Assembly (NCBI RefSeq): GCF_014217805.1
Contig: NZ_CP055156.1
Span: 3,478,585 to 3,542,584, forward strand
Origin: Adhaeribacter swui
GTDB taxonomy: Bacteria; Bacteroidota; Bacteroidia; Cytophagales; Hymenobacteraceae
Reading direction: 5' to 3'
DNA: 64,000 nt
The notes under the pieces were generated by a model. The model was not told the origin of the DNA, did no database searches, and worked only from the letters and a program-made list of their open reading frames with translations. This document shows positions 28,869 through 37,954 of the stretch, in pieces. Numbering within the stretch: position 1 is the first letter of the stretch; every line of letters begins with the position of its first letter. The position numbers and the translations under genes are program-made.

Positions 28869-29732
28869 ATGATTATGGCCAACGAAACATCAGCCTCGTT
28901 TTCGCCCACCTTTACCATTGGTGGCGATTTAACTATTAACCGCATGGGTTATGGCGCCATGCGCATAACCGGCGACGGCATTTGGGGCCCACCAAAAGAC
29001 CACGACGAAAGTATCCGGGTATTGCAAAAAGCCGTGGAACTAGGCATTAATTTTATTGATACTGCCGATAGCTACGGTCCGCACGTGTCGGAAGAACTCA
29101 TTGCCGAAGCTTTGCATCCGTATCCAGCCGGCCTGGTAATTGCCACCAAGGGTGGTTTACTGCGCACCAGCCCTAACCAGTGGCCCATTAACGCGCACCC
29201 CGACCATTTACGCGAAGCCCTGGAAGGTAGCTTGCAACGACTGAAACTAGACCAGATTGATTTATACCAACTGCACCGTGTAGATCCGGAAGTACCTTAC
29301 GAGCAAACTTTAGAATTTTTGCAGCAAATACAGGAAGAAGGTCTGGTAAAACACATTGGCCTTTCGGAAGTAACCGTGGAGCAAATTAAGAAAGCCCAGG
29401 AATACGTGACCGTGGTGTCGGTGCAAAACATGTACAGCGTAGATAACCGCAAGTGGGAAGCCGAATTAGAATATTGCCAGGAACAAAATATGGCCTTTAT
29501 TCCGTGGTACCCCTTGAGTGCCGGTAACTTAAAAGCCACCGAAATTATTGGTAAAGTAGCCCAAAAGTACGAGGCCTCTCCGAACCAGATTGCCCTGAGC
29601 TGGCTACTGCACCACTCACCCAATATTTTACTGATACCAGGTACCTCCAAGGTAAAACACCTCGAAGAAAATTACCGGGCCGCCACCATCCAACTCAACC
29701 CCGAAGACCTCGATGTTTTGAATAATTTGTAA
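28869..29732 (+). CDS. Aldo/keto reductase
   Basis: Second aldo/keto reductase, 287 residues, only distantly related to the preceding one. Catalytic residues are in FIDTADSYGPHVSEELIAEAL (Asp, Tyr), VIATKGGLLR (Lys) and LYQLHRVDPEVPYE (His). The end LLIPGTSKVKHLEENYRAA is the cofactor-binding segment. Starts at 28869 (MIMANETS) or 28875 (MANETS) are both possible. It is divergent from the first reductase with a 246-bp gap, so they are not one operon. Confidence 0.92.
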   Translation: MIMANETSASFSPTFTIGGDLTINRMGYGAMRITGDGIWGPPKDHDESIRVLQKAVELGINFIDTADSYGPHVSEELIAEALHPYPAGLVIATKGGLLRTSPNQWPINAHPDHLREALEGSLQRLKLDQIDLYQLHRVDPEVPYEQTLEFLQQIQEEGLVKHIGLSEVTVEQIKKAQEYVTVVSVQNMYSVDNRKWEAELEYCQEQNMAFIPWYPLSAGNLKATEIIGKVAQKYEASPNQIALSWLLHHSPNILLIPGTSKVKHLEENYRAATIQLNPEDLDVLNNL

Positions 29733-29845
29733 TGGGGAAATGATAAAATTATAATATAAGCGGATAGGTTACCCAAAGCGATCTTACCAAAGTTTCTACA
29801 AGCTAGAAGTATTATCGCTCTAACAACCCATTTTCTGCCACCCCA

Positions 29846-29900
29846 AATTACCCCGGAAGTTTTTACCACGAAAGCGGTAAAAGCTTCCGGGGTAATTTTT
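29846..29900. terminator. Long near-perfect hairpin, probable terminator
   Basis: Arms AATTACCCCGGAAG-TTTTTACC and GGTAAAAGCTTCCGGGGTAATT pair over about 22-24 bp with one wobble, around a short ACGAAAGC loop. A T-run follows on the + strand. It lies about 115 bp after the aldo/keto reductase, far for a terminator but the strongest candidate here. Confidence 0.62.
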
Positions 29901-30031
29901 TAATTTTTGATAAAACCCAGTGTTAAAATTAGGAACGGATAAGGATCTCTTATAAGCAGCCCCATTGAAGTAAACAGTAAAGTTTAACTCAAATACAGAT
30001 AACTTCCGAAAAGCTGTAGCTACTAGCAACC

Positions 30032-30216
30032 GACACCAGTTTGGCTCTAGAGGGCCTTCTAAGGTTCCGGTGCGCAGCATTCCGCAGACGGAGTCGAGGA
30101 AAGGAAGCTTAGACCGCCCGAAAGAGCCAAACGAGGCCCGCCGGCCATGAGGCAAACTGGTTACTTCTCAAGCTAGATAGCACCAGGGCATAGAGACTTG
30201 AAAAGGCTCCAAAGAA
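30032..30216 (+). repeat. Dispersed repeat, copy 3
   Basis: About 185 bp in the same orientation as copy 1. Shared blocks run from GACACCAGTTTGGCT through CATTCCGCAGACGGAGTCGAGG and AAAGGAAGCTTAGAC, AGAGCCAAACGAGGCCCGCC, GGCCATGAGGCAAA, AGATAGCACC to GGCTCCAAAGAA. It is closest to copy 1 in the second half and to copy 2 around GGGCCTTCT and GGAAGCTTAGAC, so the copies are a family and not a recent duplication of one. Confidence 0.8.
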
Positions 30217-30434
30217 GAACAGTAAAGAATGAAACTACTAAAACTCTCTTTTAGCAGTTTACTCAAGCAGTTCAGGGTTCCGGCTAAAGCCGGAGTAAAG
30301 TCAGAGACTTTACCTTGTACGAAGGCCCAAGTTTGAAAACTTGCGCCAGCAAACGGAAAACTCGCGACAGGAAACGGAAAACTGCCAGAAGATAGAAGGC
30401 CACATAACAGGCACCAGCTTTGTAAAAATCTGAG

Positions 30435-33023
30435 CTATGGATTCAGCAAGCGCTCCGCGCGGAACAAATCATCAGCGGCTTGCAAAATTTTGGCTTTGAG
30501 CTTCGGATTATAGTTGGGGTGTTGTTTCAGGAAAGTCCGGACAGTGTTGGCGGCAGCGGGTGTTTGGTACGATCCGAAGGTGCTTTGCAGCCAGGAATAC
30601 GGAAAGAAAATATCGCCCGTTTTTTGAATTTCTGCCAATAAATCTAAACTGGCGGGTAAGTATTTGGCGGAAGTTTGCTGACGCAGTGGGTGATGTAGAT
30701 AACCCAAGGCCATAACTACCCAGGCTTCTTTTTCGCGGTTTGGTTCTTGTTGCAACGAAGCAAAAAAAACGTCGCGCGTATTAACTTCCGATGATAAAGC
30801 CGGCATTAAGAATTGCAGGCGTTGCTGGCGATCCGGGTTTTTAATGCGAGATAGCTGTTTTTTTAAAATTTCGGGGCTGTTGGGGTAATCCCGCAAGGCC
30901 AGGGCCTGCGCCAGTGAAGTATAATCGTCTTCGGTAAGTTTTACGCCCTGGGGTGCTTGCTCTTTTTCCCAGATTTGGTAAAGTTGCTTTTGCGCCGCAA
31001 GCGTTAAGGCGATGCTTTGGTAGGTTTTAAAAAGCAGCTTTTTGTTATTTGGCGCGGCGGCTTTTTGCATAGCCTCCCAAACTTCTTTTTCCAGCTCGGC
31101 GGCTAGCGCTGTGCGATCAACGGGCTTCAGGAATTTCCAGTAAATATCGCTCAGGTTACCGGTAATAAGTTTCAGGTTAAGTTCTTCGGGTTCCCGGATA
31201 AGGGCAGCGCGGTAAATTTGCAGCAAGTCTTTGGGGTTAATATTGCGACCATTCAGCATGTTTTCGTACAAACTAATGTACCCCGAGGCCCGGGCTACCG
31301 GATTTTTCAGGTGAACCAGGCGGTGTGCCATGCGGTTATCCGCCGGAAAAACACCGTATCCCTGGCCGGAGCTGTTAAATAAAATATAATCGGGCGCAGC
31401 GGCACCCACGGCTTCGGGTACGTTTACGGTGCGGGCATTCATGTTTACCGTAAGTTCCTGCTGTCGGTCGGGGTACACCAAGGTCATTTCAAAGAGTTGG
31501 GGCCAGATGCGCTCCGAGTTATCTTCGGCTTTTTGCGTAATTTTTAAATTTTTTATTTTTCCGTCTTCTGTTTGCAGATCGTAATCAAATATGGGCCTTC
31601 CGGGTTCGTTTACCCAAACCTGGTTCCAGGCTTGCAGATCCGTGGGGGTGCGGGCATCCAGAATCTGAATTAAGTCGGGCCAGGTGGCATTGCCGAAAGC
31701 GTATTTTTTTAAATATTCCCGCAAACCGTCCCGGAAAGCTTCTGCCCCCATGAGCCGTTCCAGTTGGCGCATCATCACGGGGGCTTTGTGGTAAATAATA
31801 CTGCCATACATCGAGCCGGCATCCTGCAAGTTATCTAGTTGCTGCCGGATGGGGTTGGCGCCAGTAGTCCGGTCGACGGCGTAGGCCGCCGGGAAATGGT
31901 CTATCAGAAATTTTAAGTCGTAGTTGGTGTTGGCTTCGGCTACCTGGGTAATTTTATCGGCCATAAAGTTGGCGAACACTTCTTTCATCCACACATCGTT
32001 AAACCACTGCATGGTTACCAAATCGCCGAACCACATGTGCGCGGTTTCGTGCGCCATTACGCTGGAACGCGCCAATTTCTGGTCCTGGGTAGCGCCTTCG
32101 TCCAGAAACAAAGCCGACAATTTATAATCTATGGCGCCCACGTGTTCCATGCCGCCGTACTGAAAATCCGGGATGGCTACAAAATCAAACTTTTGAAAGG
32201 GATAAGGGATCTGGGTATAGTCCTGCATAAACCGCAGCGCATCGCCGTGCACCTGAAAAATAGGGTCGAGGCTTAGCTTAATCTTATCCAAATCCGTTTC
32301 GCGGTGCAGCAAGTGCATGAGGCGCCCGTTTATTTTACGGTTCACCCGTTTAAACTTACCCGCCACAAACGAAAATAAATACGTGCTAATGGTATCGGAA
32401 GGAGCGAAGCGCAGCGTTTTGCCTTGTTCCCCGGCCGTAGAATCCTGCAAGGGCGCGTTGGCTAGGGCTTGCCAATCCTGCGGTACCGTTAAGGTTAAGG
32501 TAAAACTAGCTTTGAGGTTGGGTTGGTCAAAAACCGGGAAAACAGTGCGGGCGCGGTCGGGCACCAGCAGAGTGTAGAGATATTCTTCGTTGCGGTTCAA
32601 AGATAAATCGCCGGCGGTAAAGGTAATGTCGATGGTGTTGAGCCCGATTTTTAAATTTTCGGCCGGAATGAGAAGATGTTCGTTTTGGTGCTGTACCAAA
32701 ACGGCCTCGCCATTGGCTTTTACGGTTTGTACGTGGTCGGTTTTTTCTTTGAAGTCCAGTTGCAGCGGCACCTGGTTATTTTTCAGGTAAAAGCTGATGA
32801 TTTCCTGCCCCTGAATAGGCGCGGATTTGGTAGCAGGTATGGTAAAGTGCAAGGTATAACCCAAGCGGCTGATTACGGATTTGCGGTAATCGGCTAAGGC
32901 TTTGCTGACGCCATTCTCTAAAGGTATTTCTTGCGTGGTTATAGTTTTTTTGCTGCAAGCTACAGTAGCTAAAATTAAGCAGGTTAAACCGAAAATTGTA
33001 TATCGAATGGGCTTGTTTTTCAT
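30435..33023 (-). CDS. M1 family aminopeptidase, lipoprotein
   Basis: Gluzincin aminopeptidase of about 862 residues. Frame opens at 33041, but ATG 33023 (MKNKPIRYTIFGLTCLILAT) is preferred since it gives a signal ending at Cys (VACSKK), suggesting lipoprotein export. The exopeptidase motif is GGMEHVG (variant of GAMEN). The zinc motif HETAHMWFGD is at about 325-329 from the preferred start, with the third ligand in WMKEVFANF 18 residues on, where the common form is WLNEGFA. A long helical C-terminal ERAP1-like domain follows. Likely releases N-terminal amino acids from peptides in the periplasm or at the surface. Confidence 0.92.
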   Translation of the reverse strand: MKNKPIRYTIFGLTCLILATVACSKKTITTQEIPLENGVSKALADYRKSVISRLGYTLHFTIPATKSAPIQGQEIISFYLKNNQVPLQLDFKEKTDHVQTVKANGEAVLVQHQNEHLLIPAENLKIGLNTIDITFTAGDLSLNRNEEYLYTLLVPDRARTVFPVFDQPNLKASFTLTLTVPQDWQALANAPLQDSTAGEQGKTLRFAPSDTISTYLFSFVAGKFKRVNRKINGRLMHLLHRETDLDKIKLSLDPIFQVHGDALRFMQDYTQIPYPFQKFDFVAIPDFQYGGMEHVGAIDYKLSALFLDEGATQDQKLARSSVMAHETAHMWFGDLVTMQWFNDVWMKEVFANFMADKITQVAEANTNYDLKFLIDHFPAAYAVDRTTGANPIRQQLDNLQDAGSMYGSIIYHKAPVMMRQLERLMGAEAFRDGLREYLKKYAFGNATWPDLIQILDARTPTDLQAWNQVWVNEPGRPIFDYDLQTEDGKIKNLKITQKAEDNSERIWPQLFEMTLVYPDRQQELTVNMNARTVNVPEAVGAAAPDYILFNSSGQGYGVFPADNRMAHRLVHLKNPVARASGYISLYENMLNGRNINPKDLLQIYRAALIREPEELNLKLITGNLSDIYWKFLKPVDRTALAAELEKEVWEAMQKAAAPNNKKLLFKTYQSIALTLAAQKQLYQIWEKEQAPQGVKLTEDDYTSLAQALALRDYPNSPEILKKQLSRIKNPDRQQRLQFLMPALSSEVNTRDVFFASLQQEPNREKEAWVVMALGYLHHPLRQQTSAKYLPASLDLLAEIQKTGDIFFPYSWLQSTFGSYQTPAAANTVRTFLKQHPNYNPKLKAKILQAADDLFRAERLLNP

Positions 33024-33209
33024 GTTGGCTCTAAAATACAAAGGCGAAGGAAATATTTAAATCCAAATTTTAGTCTCTCTGCGGTTGTTCTTTGGCAAGA
33101 TTACATCTACCAAAGAACAACTCATCTACTCGCCCCCTTTAAAAATTTATAAAAAATTCGTGAAAGTTTTTTAAAATTAACCGTAGTAACAAAAATTTAA
33201 ACTTTCCGC

Positions 33210-33956
33210 ATGGAACATCCATTGGCACCCGAAGCATTGACGGAACTAAACGTATATCCTTTGGGGGATGCCGCTGTGGTGCTGGAATTTGGTGATCATA
33301 TAAACCGCTTAACGCAACGCCACATTCAGGACTATACGGCTTACCTGGATCAGCATCCTTTTCCGGGTTTTGTGGAGTACGTACCGGCGTTTACCACACT
33401 AACCGTGTATTACGATCCGTGGGTCGTAAGCCAGCAAGGAACCCAAAGCCCGTACCATACCGTAGTGACTTACTTAACAGAGATGCGGTTGCACGTAAAA
33501 GATAGTCCGGAAAAACCCGGAACCAAAACGGTAGAAATTCCGGTGTGTTACGGCGGTAAATACGGCCCGGACCTGGAATATGTGGCTAACTTGCACGGCA
33601 TAAAGCCCAAAGAAGTAATAGAATTGCACACCCAAACTACTTACCTGGTGTACATGATTGGTTTTGCCCCGGGGTTCCCGTACCTCGGCGGTATGTCCCC
33701 CGACATTGCTGCTCCTCGCAAAGATAAACCACGAGCTAAGGTACCGGCCGGTTCGGTGGGGATTGCGGGTAAGCAAACCGGAGTGTATCCCATCCAGAGT
33801 CCGGGAGGGTGGCAGCTTATTGGGCGCACGCCTTTACAGTTGTTTAACCCCCACCGCGACCAGCCCAGTTTGCTGCAAGCCGGTGACATGATCCGGTTTG
33901 TTGCGATTACCGAAAAACAGTTCGAGAAAAAAAGAGGAGCAGCGAATGGGCATTAA
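33210..33956 (+). CDS. pxpB: 5-oxoprolinase subunit PxpB (KipI family)
   Basis: First gene of a four-gene operon. PxpB (KipI family, 248 residues) forms the ATP-dependent 5-oxoprolinase with PxpA and PxpC, opening 5-oxoproline (pyroglutamate) to glutamate. Family marks: YPLGDAAVVLEFG at the start, HPFPGFVEYVPAFTTLTVYYDP, and the cyclophilin-like core YLVYMIGFAPGFPYLGGM...AKVPAGSVGIAGKQTGVYPIQSPGGWQLIGRTP. Its last codons overlap the start of pxpC. Confidence 0.93.
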   Translation: MEHPLAPEALTELNVYPLGDAAVVLEFGDHINRLTQRHIQDYTAYLDQHPFPGFVEYVPAFTTLTVYYDPWVVSQQGTQSPYHTVVTYLTEMRLHVKDSPEKPGTKTVEIPVCYGGKYGPDLEYVANLHGIKPKEVIELHTQTTYLVYMIGFAPGFPYLGGMSPDIAAPRKDKPRAKVPAGSVGIAGKQTGVYPIQSPGGWQLIGRTPLQLFNPHRDQPSLLQAGDMIRFVAITEKQFEKKRGAANGH

Positions 33957-34953
33957 AATTATTAGTTCGGGGTTACTCACTACCATTCAGGATATAGGCC
34001 GGTATGGCTACCAAAAAGAAGGCATTATTGTCAGCGGGCCCATGGATGCTTTTGCCCTGCGGGTAGCTAATTTGCTGGTTGGGAACGAAGAAGGAGCTGC
34101 GGCCATTGAAATTACTTTTCTGGGGCCCAAAATCTTATTTGATTCCGACCATTTGATTGCGATTACCGGCGGCGATTTATCGCCCACTATAAACGGCGAA
34201 AAAGTAAAAATGGATCGACCGGTGTTTGTGCCGCAAGGCAGCTTGCTACAATTTGGGGCACCCGGCCTGGGCAGTCGGGCGTACCTGGCGGTATCGGGCA
34301 GTTTTACTTTGCCGAAAGTACTGGGGAGCTATGCTACTTTTTTAAGGGCCGAAGTAGGTGGTTTTAAAGGTAGGGCCCTCCAAGCCGGCGACTTTTTACC
34401 AACGGCCGATCCAACGGTAATCGGTGAGATGCTGTTAACTAATTTATTAAAAAAAACTACCCGATCCAATTGGGCGCAGGCTTCCTGGACACCTATGTTT
34501 CCCCTTTTTCCGCGTTTGGAACGCAGCCCCACTTTGCGGGTAATAAAAGGCCCGGAATATGCTTTATTCACGCCAGCCAGCCAACAAGCTTTTTGGGAGC
34601 AGGAATTTACAGTAACTACCGATTCGGACCGCATGGGCTACCGGTTACAAGGCGCGCCTTTGCTATTGGAGGAACCCAAGGAAATGATATCCAGTGCGGT
34701 TACGTTTGGTACCATTCAGGTGCCCCCCGAGGGGCATCCCATTGCCTTACTCGCCGACCACCAAACTACCGGCGGTTACCCGCGCATTGGCCAGGTAATT
34801 ACAGCCGATTTTTCAAAATTGGCGCAGGTGCCCTTGGGGCAGAAAATCCGCTTTCAGGAAATTTCATTACCGGAAGCTCAGCAGCTTTTTATTCAGCAGG
34901 AAAAAACTATTCAGGAAATTAAAAGGGCTATCGGGTATAAAGTAAAGTTCTAA
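33946..34953 (+). CDS. pxpC: 5-oxoprolinase subunit PxpC (KipA family)
   Basis: Biotin-dependent-carboxyltransferase-like subunit. The frame is open from 33898, but ATG 33946 (MGIKIISSGLLTTIQD) is the family start and overlaps the pxpB stop by 11 bp, implying coupled translation. About 335 residues. Signature: SSGLLTTIQDIGRYGYQKEGI, SGPMDAFALRVANLLVGN, AIEITFLGPKILF, and the C-terminal GTIQVPPEGHPIALLADHQTTGGYPRIGQV. Acts with PxpB to activate 5-oxoproline. Confidence 0.93.
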   Translation: MGIKIISSGLLTTIQDIGRYGYQKEGIIVSGPMDAFALRVANLLVGNEEGAAAIEITFLGPKILFDSDHLIAITGGDLSPTINGEKVKMDRPVFVPQGSLLQFGAPGLGSRAYLAVSGSFTLPKVLGSYATFLRAEVGGFKGRALQAGDFLPTADPTVIGEMLLTNLLKKTTRSNWAQASWTPMFPLFPRLERSPTLRVIKGPEYALFTPASQQAFWEQEFTVTTDSDRMGYRLQGAPLLLEEPKEMISSAVTFGTIQVPPEGHPIALLADHQTTGGYPRIGQVITADFSKLAQVPLGQKIRFQEISLPEAQQLFIQQEKTIQEIKRAIGYKVKF

Positions 34954-35114
34954 AGATATTCGTGCTTTTTCTCTGCCATTAAATTTAACTGTAGAATACA
35001 GCGGGGAATACCGCATCCCACAAGCGAGCAAAAAAACTTGGAACAGAAAAATTTTAAAAATTCAACGCTATTTGTAAACGCAACCATCTAACTTGTCGCC
35101 AAACTTTATACTAC

Positions 35115-35885
35115 ATGAGCAAACCGTTACTGGTTGATTTAAACTGTGATGCCGGCGAAAGCTTTGGCGCTTACCAAATCGGCAACGACGAAGCCATTTT
35201 ACCCTACGTGAGTTCGGTAAATATCGCCTGCGGCTTTCATGCCGGCGACCCGGCTGTAATGAAGAAAACGGTGCATTTAGCTTTGCAGCAAGGAGTAGCC
35301 ATTGGCGCGCACCCGGGTTTGCCCGACTTAGTTGGTTTTGGCCGGCGGGAACTAGCTATTTCGCCCGAGGAAGCTTATGATTTAACTGTATACCAGGTAG
35401 GCGCTTTAGCCGGGTTTGTGAAAGCCGCGGGCGGGGTTTTGCACCACGTTAAACCCCACGGCGCGCTCTACAACATGGCCGCCGTAAACCTGCCCTTAGC
35501 CGAGGCCATTGTGGAAGCCGTGCACCAGCTCGAACCCAAGGCTTTTTTATACGGCTTAGCCGGTAGTTATTTAACGCAGGCAGCGCAAAAAAGAGGCTTA
35601 CCAGCGGCTAACGAAGTTTTCGCCGACCGGACCTACCAACCCAATGGTACCTTAACCCCGCGCCGCCAGCCCAATGCCCTGATTACCGATGAACAGCAAG
35701 CGCTGAACCAGGTAGTGCAAATGATAAAAACCAATACTGTTATCGCACTAGACGGTACGCAGGTAGCCATCCATGCCGATACCATTTGCATTCACGGTGA
35801 TGGTGCCCAAGCGGTAGCTTTTGCCCGGAAAATAACTCAAAAGCTGCGGGAAGAAAAGATTACTATTCGGGCGGCTACAAGTTAA
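35115..35885 (+). CDS. pxpA: 5-oxoprolinase subunit PxpA (LamB/YcsF family)
   Basis: A 256-residue LamB/YcsF protein, the third 5-oxoprolinase subunit. Diagnostic opening [20 protein letters not shown], then [34 protein letters not shown] and [10 protein letters not shown], with [17 protein letters not shown] and [11 protein letters not shown] near the end. A 161-bp gap with an A/T palindrome separates it from pxpC, but the same direction and function indicate one unit. The next gene starts 2 bp after its stop. Confidence 0.95.
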   Translation: MSKPLLVDLNCDAGESFGAYQIGNDEAILPYVSSVNIACGFHAGDPAVMKKTVHLALQQGVAIGAHPGLPDLVGFGRRELAISPEEAYDLTVYQVGALAGFVKAAGGVLHHVKPHGALYNMAAVNLPLAEAIVEAVHQLEPKAFLYGLAGSYLTQAAQKRGLPAANEVFADRTYQPNGTLTPRRQPNALITDEQQALNQVVQMIKTNTVIALDGTQVAIHADTICIHGDGAQAVAFARKITQKLREEKITIRAATS

Positions 35886-35887
35886 AA

Positions 35888-37084
35888 ATGATGAATCCGG
35901 ATAAAAAATGGAGTGTGCTGATAGGGGCAGCTTTTCTAATGGCAACTTCGGCCGTAGGACCTGGCTTTTTAACGCAAACCACTGTATTTACCCAATCCTT
36001 AGGGGCGAGTTTTGGGTTTGTAATTCTGGCCTCCATTGTTATTGATATTGGTGTGCAGCTAAATATCTGGCGAATTATTATTGTTTCGGGAAAGCGGGCG
36101 CAGGATATTGCCAATGCGGTGTGGCCAGGCTTAGGTACTTTTATTTCCATTTTAATTGTGCTGGGCGGTCTGGCCTTTAATATTGGCAACGTGGCCGGGG
36201 CTGGTTTGGGCTTGCAGGTGCTGCTGGGTATTTCGCCGGTGTTGGGTGCCGTTTTAGCTGCGGGTATGGCTATTGGTATTTTCCTGGTGAAAGAAGCGGG
36301 CAAAGCCATGGATTTATTTGCCCAGATTTTGGGTTTGCTCATGATTTTGTTAATCCTGTACGTGGTTGTTACGGCGCATCCTCCTTTAGAAGAAGCCGTG
36401 GTGAAAACCGTAGCACCAAATAAATTAGATGTAACGGCCATAATTACGTTAGTGGGTGGTACCGTAGGTGGTTATATTACCTTTGCTGGCGGACATCGGT
36501 TATTAGATGCCGGGTTAAAAGGCGAGAGCGCTTTACCCCAGGTAAAAACCAGTGCCGTTTCGGGTATTCTGGTAGCTTCTGTTATCCGGATTTTGTTGTT
36601 TTTAGCTTCGCTGGGAGTTGTGGCGCAAGGTTTGCCCATCGAGGCCACTAATCCGCCGGCTTCGGTTTTTGCTTTAGCCGCTGGGAATGTAGGTTATAAA
36701 TTTTTTGGAATGGTTATGTTTGCGGCCGCCATTACCTCTATTGTTGGTTCGGCTTATACGTCCGTATCATTTTTAAAATCTTTAAGTGCTACTGTCCGGA
36801 ACCGCGAAAAACAGATCATTATAGGCTTTATTGTAGCTTCTACCCTTATTTTTATCACCCTAGGTAAACCAATAACGCTGCTTATTGTAGCCGGCGCTTT
36901 CAATGGGTTTATTTTACCAATAACCTTAAGTACCTTATTAATTGCTGCCTACCGGAAAAAGGTAGTGGGCACGTACCAGCATCCGGTTTGGCTCACCTTG
37001 TTTGGCGTACTGGTTGTTCTGGTAATGGCCGGTATGAGCCTGCAGGTGTTTTGGGACCAGGTACAAATTTTATTGGCCGATTAA
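35888..37084 (+). CDS. NRAMP-like transporter of the 5-oxoprolinase operon
   Basis: A 398-residue membrane protein with about 11 helices, related to the NRAMP/YcsG group. It starts 2 bp after pxpA, as B. subtilis ycsG follows ycsF (pxpA). The metal-binding motifs of true NRAMP transporters are missing: in TM1 the place of DPGN holds GPGFLTQTTVF, and in TM6 the MPH place holds GGTVGGYITFAGGHR. So manganese or iron transport is unlikely. Uptake of 5-oxoproline or another amino-acid-like substrate fits the operon. ATG 35888 and 35891 are both possible starts. Confidence 0.88.
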   Translation: MMNPDKKWSVLIGAAFLMATSAVGPGFLTQTTVFTQSLGASFGFVILASIVIDIGVQLNIWRIIIVSGKRAQDIANAVWPGLGTFISILIVLGGLAFNIGNVAGAGLGLQVLLGISPVLGAVLAAGMAIGIFLVKEAGKAMDLFAQILGLLMILLILYVVVTAHPPLEEAVVKTVAPNKLDVTAIITLVGGTVGGYITFAGGHRLLDAGLKGESALPQVKTSAVSGILVASVIRILLFLASLGVVAQGLPIEATNPPASVFALAAGNVGYKFFGMVMFAAAITSIVGSAYTSVSFLKSLSATVRNREKQIIIGFIVASTLIFITLGKPITLLIVAGAFNGFILPITLSTLLIAAYRKKVVGTYQHPVWLTLFGVLVVLVMAGMSLQVFWDQVQILLAD

Positions 37085-37233
37085 CTCTTGTAAAAACAAA
37101 AAATTTAAAAAATCTGAAATACTGATTTTAAAACAAGCCGGCCGATACCCGCAAAATAATAGAATGTATTGAAGTTAATTTTCTATTTAACGAGAGTATA
37201 GTATTCAATATCCTGATCCTTGTGTCTTTTTCC

Positions 37234-37680
37234 TTAGTCTTTTAGAAATAACCCTTTGGTCGCTGATTTGGTGTTTTCGTCCATTTCATGAATTTGGCCC
37301 AGTACTTCTATTACAGCCATTAAACCATTAAACATGCGTTCTTCCGGGGTTTTGGCCCAGGGTGCCCGTTCAAAAGCATACTCTATCTGGGCTAGTTCCT
37401 GCCAGGAGTAACCGGTAGCAGTAATTTGTTCTTTGGCCTGACCAGTAAAGTTCCAGGGGCGTCTTACCTGGGCAATTTCAAAGCTAACCGTTACAAAAAC
37501 CAGTGGCCAGGCTACCTGGCGGCCAACCCACTTAAAATCATTAGTGTATTTAATATTCATTTTGGCCGCAATGATATTACCTACCGCACAGGCATGGCAG
37601 TTGCCCTGCACCAATGAGTTATTCAGATAAGCGTTTACCAGTATTTTCACGGTATTGTCAAAAAGCTCCTTGTTTTTCAT
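37234..37680 (-). CDS. Conserved hypothetical protein, Cys-motif
   Basis: Not recognised. The frame opens at 37719, but ATG 37680 (MKNKELFDNTVKILVNAYL) is the better start, giving 148 residues. It has a GNCHACAVGNIIA segment (CxxC) near residue 30 and a well-behaved soluble composition; no signal peptide or membrane helix. The CHAC pair could bind a metal, but a second pair is not seen. Convergent with the transporter gene before it and divergent from the next gene. Confidence 0.65.
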   Translation of the reverse strand: MKNKELFDNTVKILVNAYLNNSLVQGNCHACAVGNIIAAKMNIKYTNDFKWVGRQVAWPLVFVTVSFEIAQVRRPWNFTGQAKEQITATGYSWQELAQIEYAFERAPWAKTPEERMFNGLMAVIEVLGQIHEMDENTKSATKGLFLKD

Positions 37681-37954
37681 ATTGCATCTATTCTTTAGGT
37701 AAGCAAAAATCTTATACAATCCGGATCCAGGTCAGGGCGCACGGCTCTCTTTATTTTTCGTTTTTGTAGCAAATAAGTTGCCCGATAAACCGATAATTAT
37801 CAGGTAAAAAGAAGCAAAGAGCAGTGCTGGAAAAGAAAAATTTGAAAAAAATAACTCCGCAATAAAGGCTGATGTTTGATTTTAATTCCAATAGAGTAAA
37901 GCCGGATTATTTCGGGCAATTTTTTATATTTAATTCCGCATTCCCCAAAAAGCC

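Larger units (their letters stand above)
29733..30434. other. Gene-free spacer with hairpin and repeat copy 3
   Basis: About 700 bp between convergent genes. Holds the strong hairpin at 29846-29900, repeat copy 3 at 30032-30216 and a further low-complexity tract with paired words (GGTTCCGGCTAAAGCCGG, AAGTTTGAAAACTT, AACGGAAAACTCGCGACAGGAAACGGAAAACT; 30270-30390). The last looks like remnants of other small repeats. No coding gene is supported. Confidence 0.45.

Noticed and set aside
29820-30155. 111-residue frame over the hairpin and repeat copy 3
   Set aside because: Same reason as copy 1; it also spans the long hairpin.
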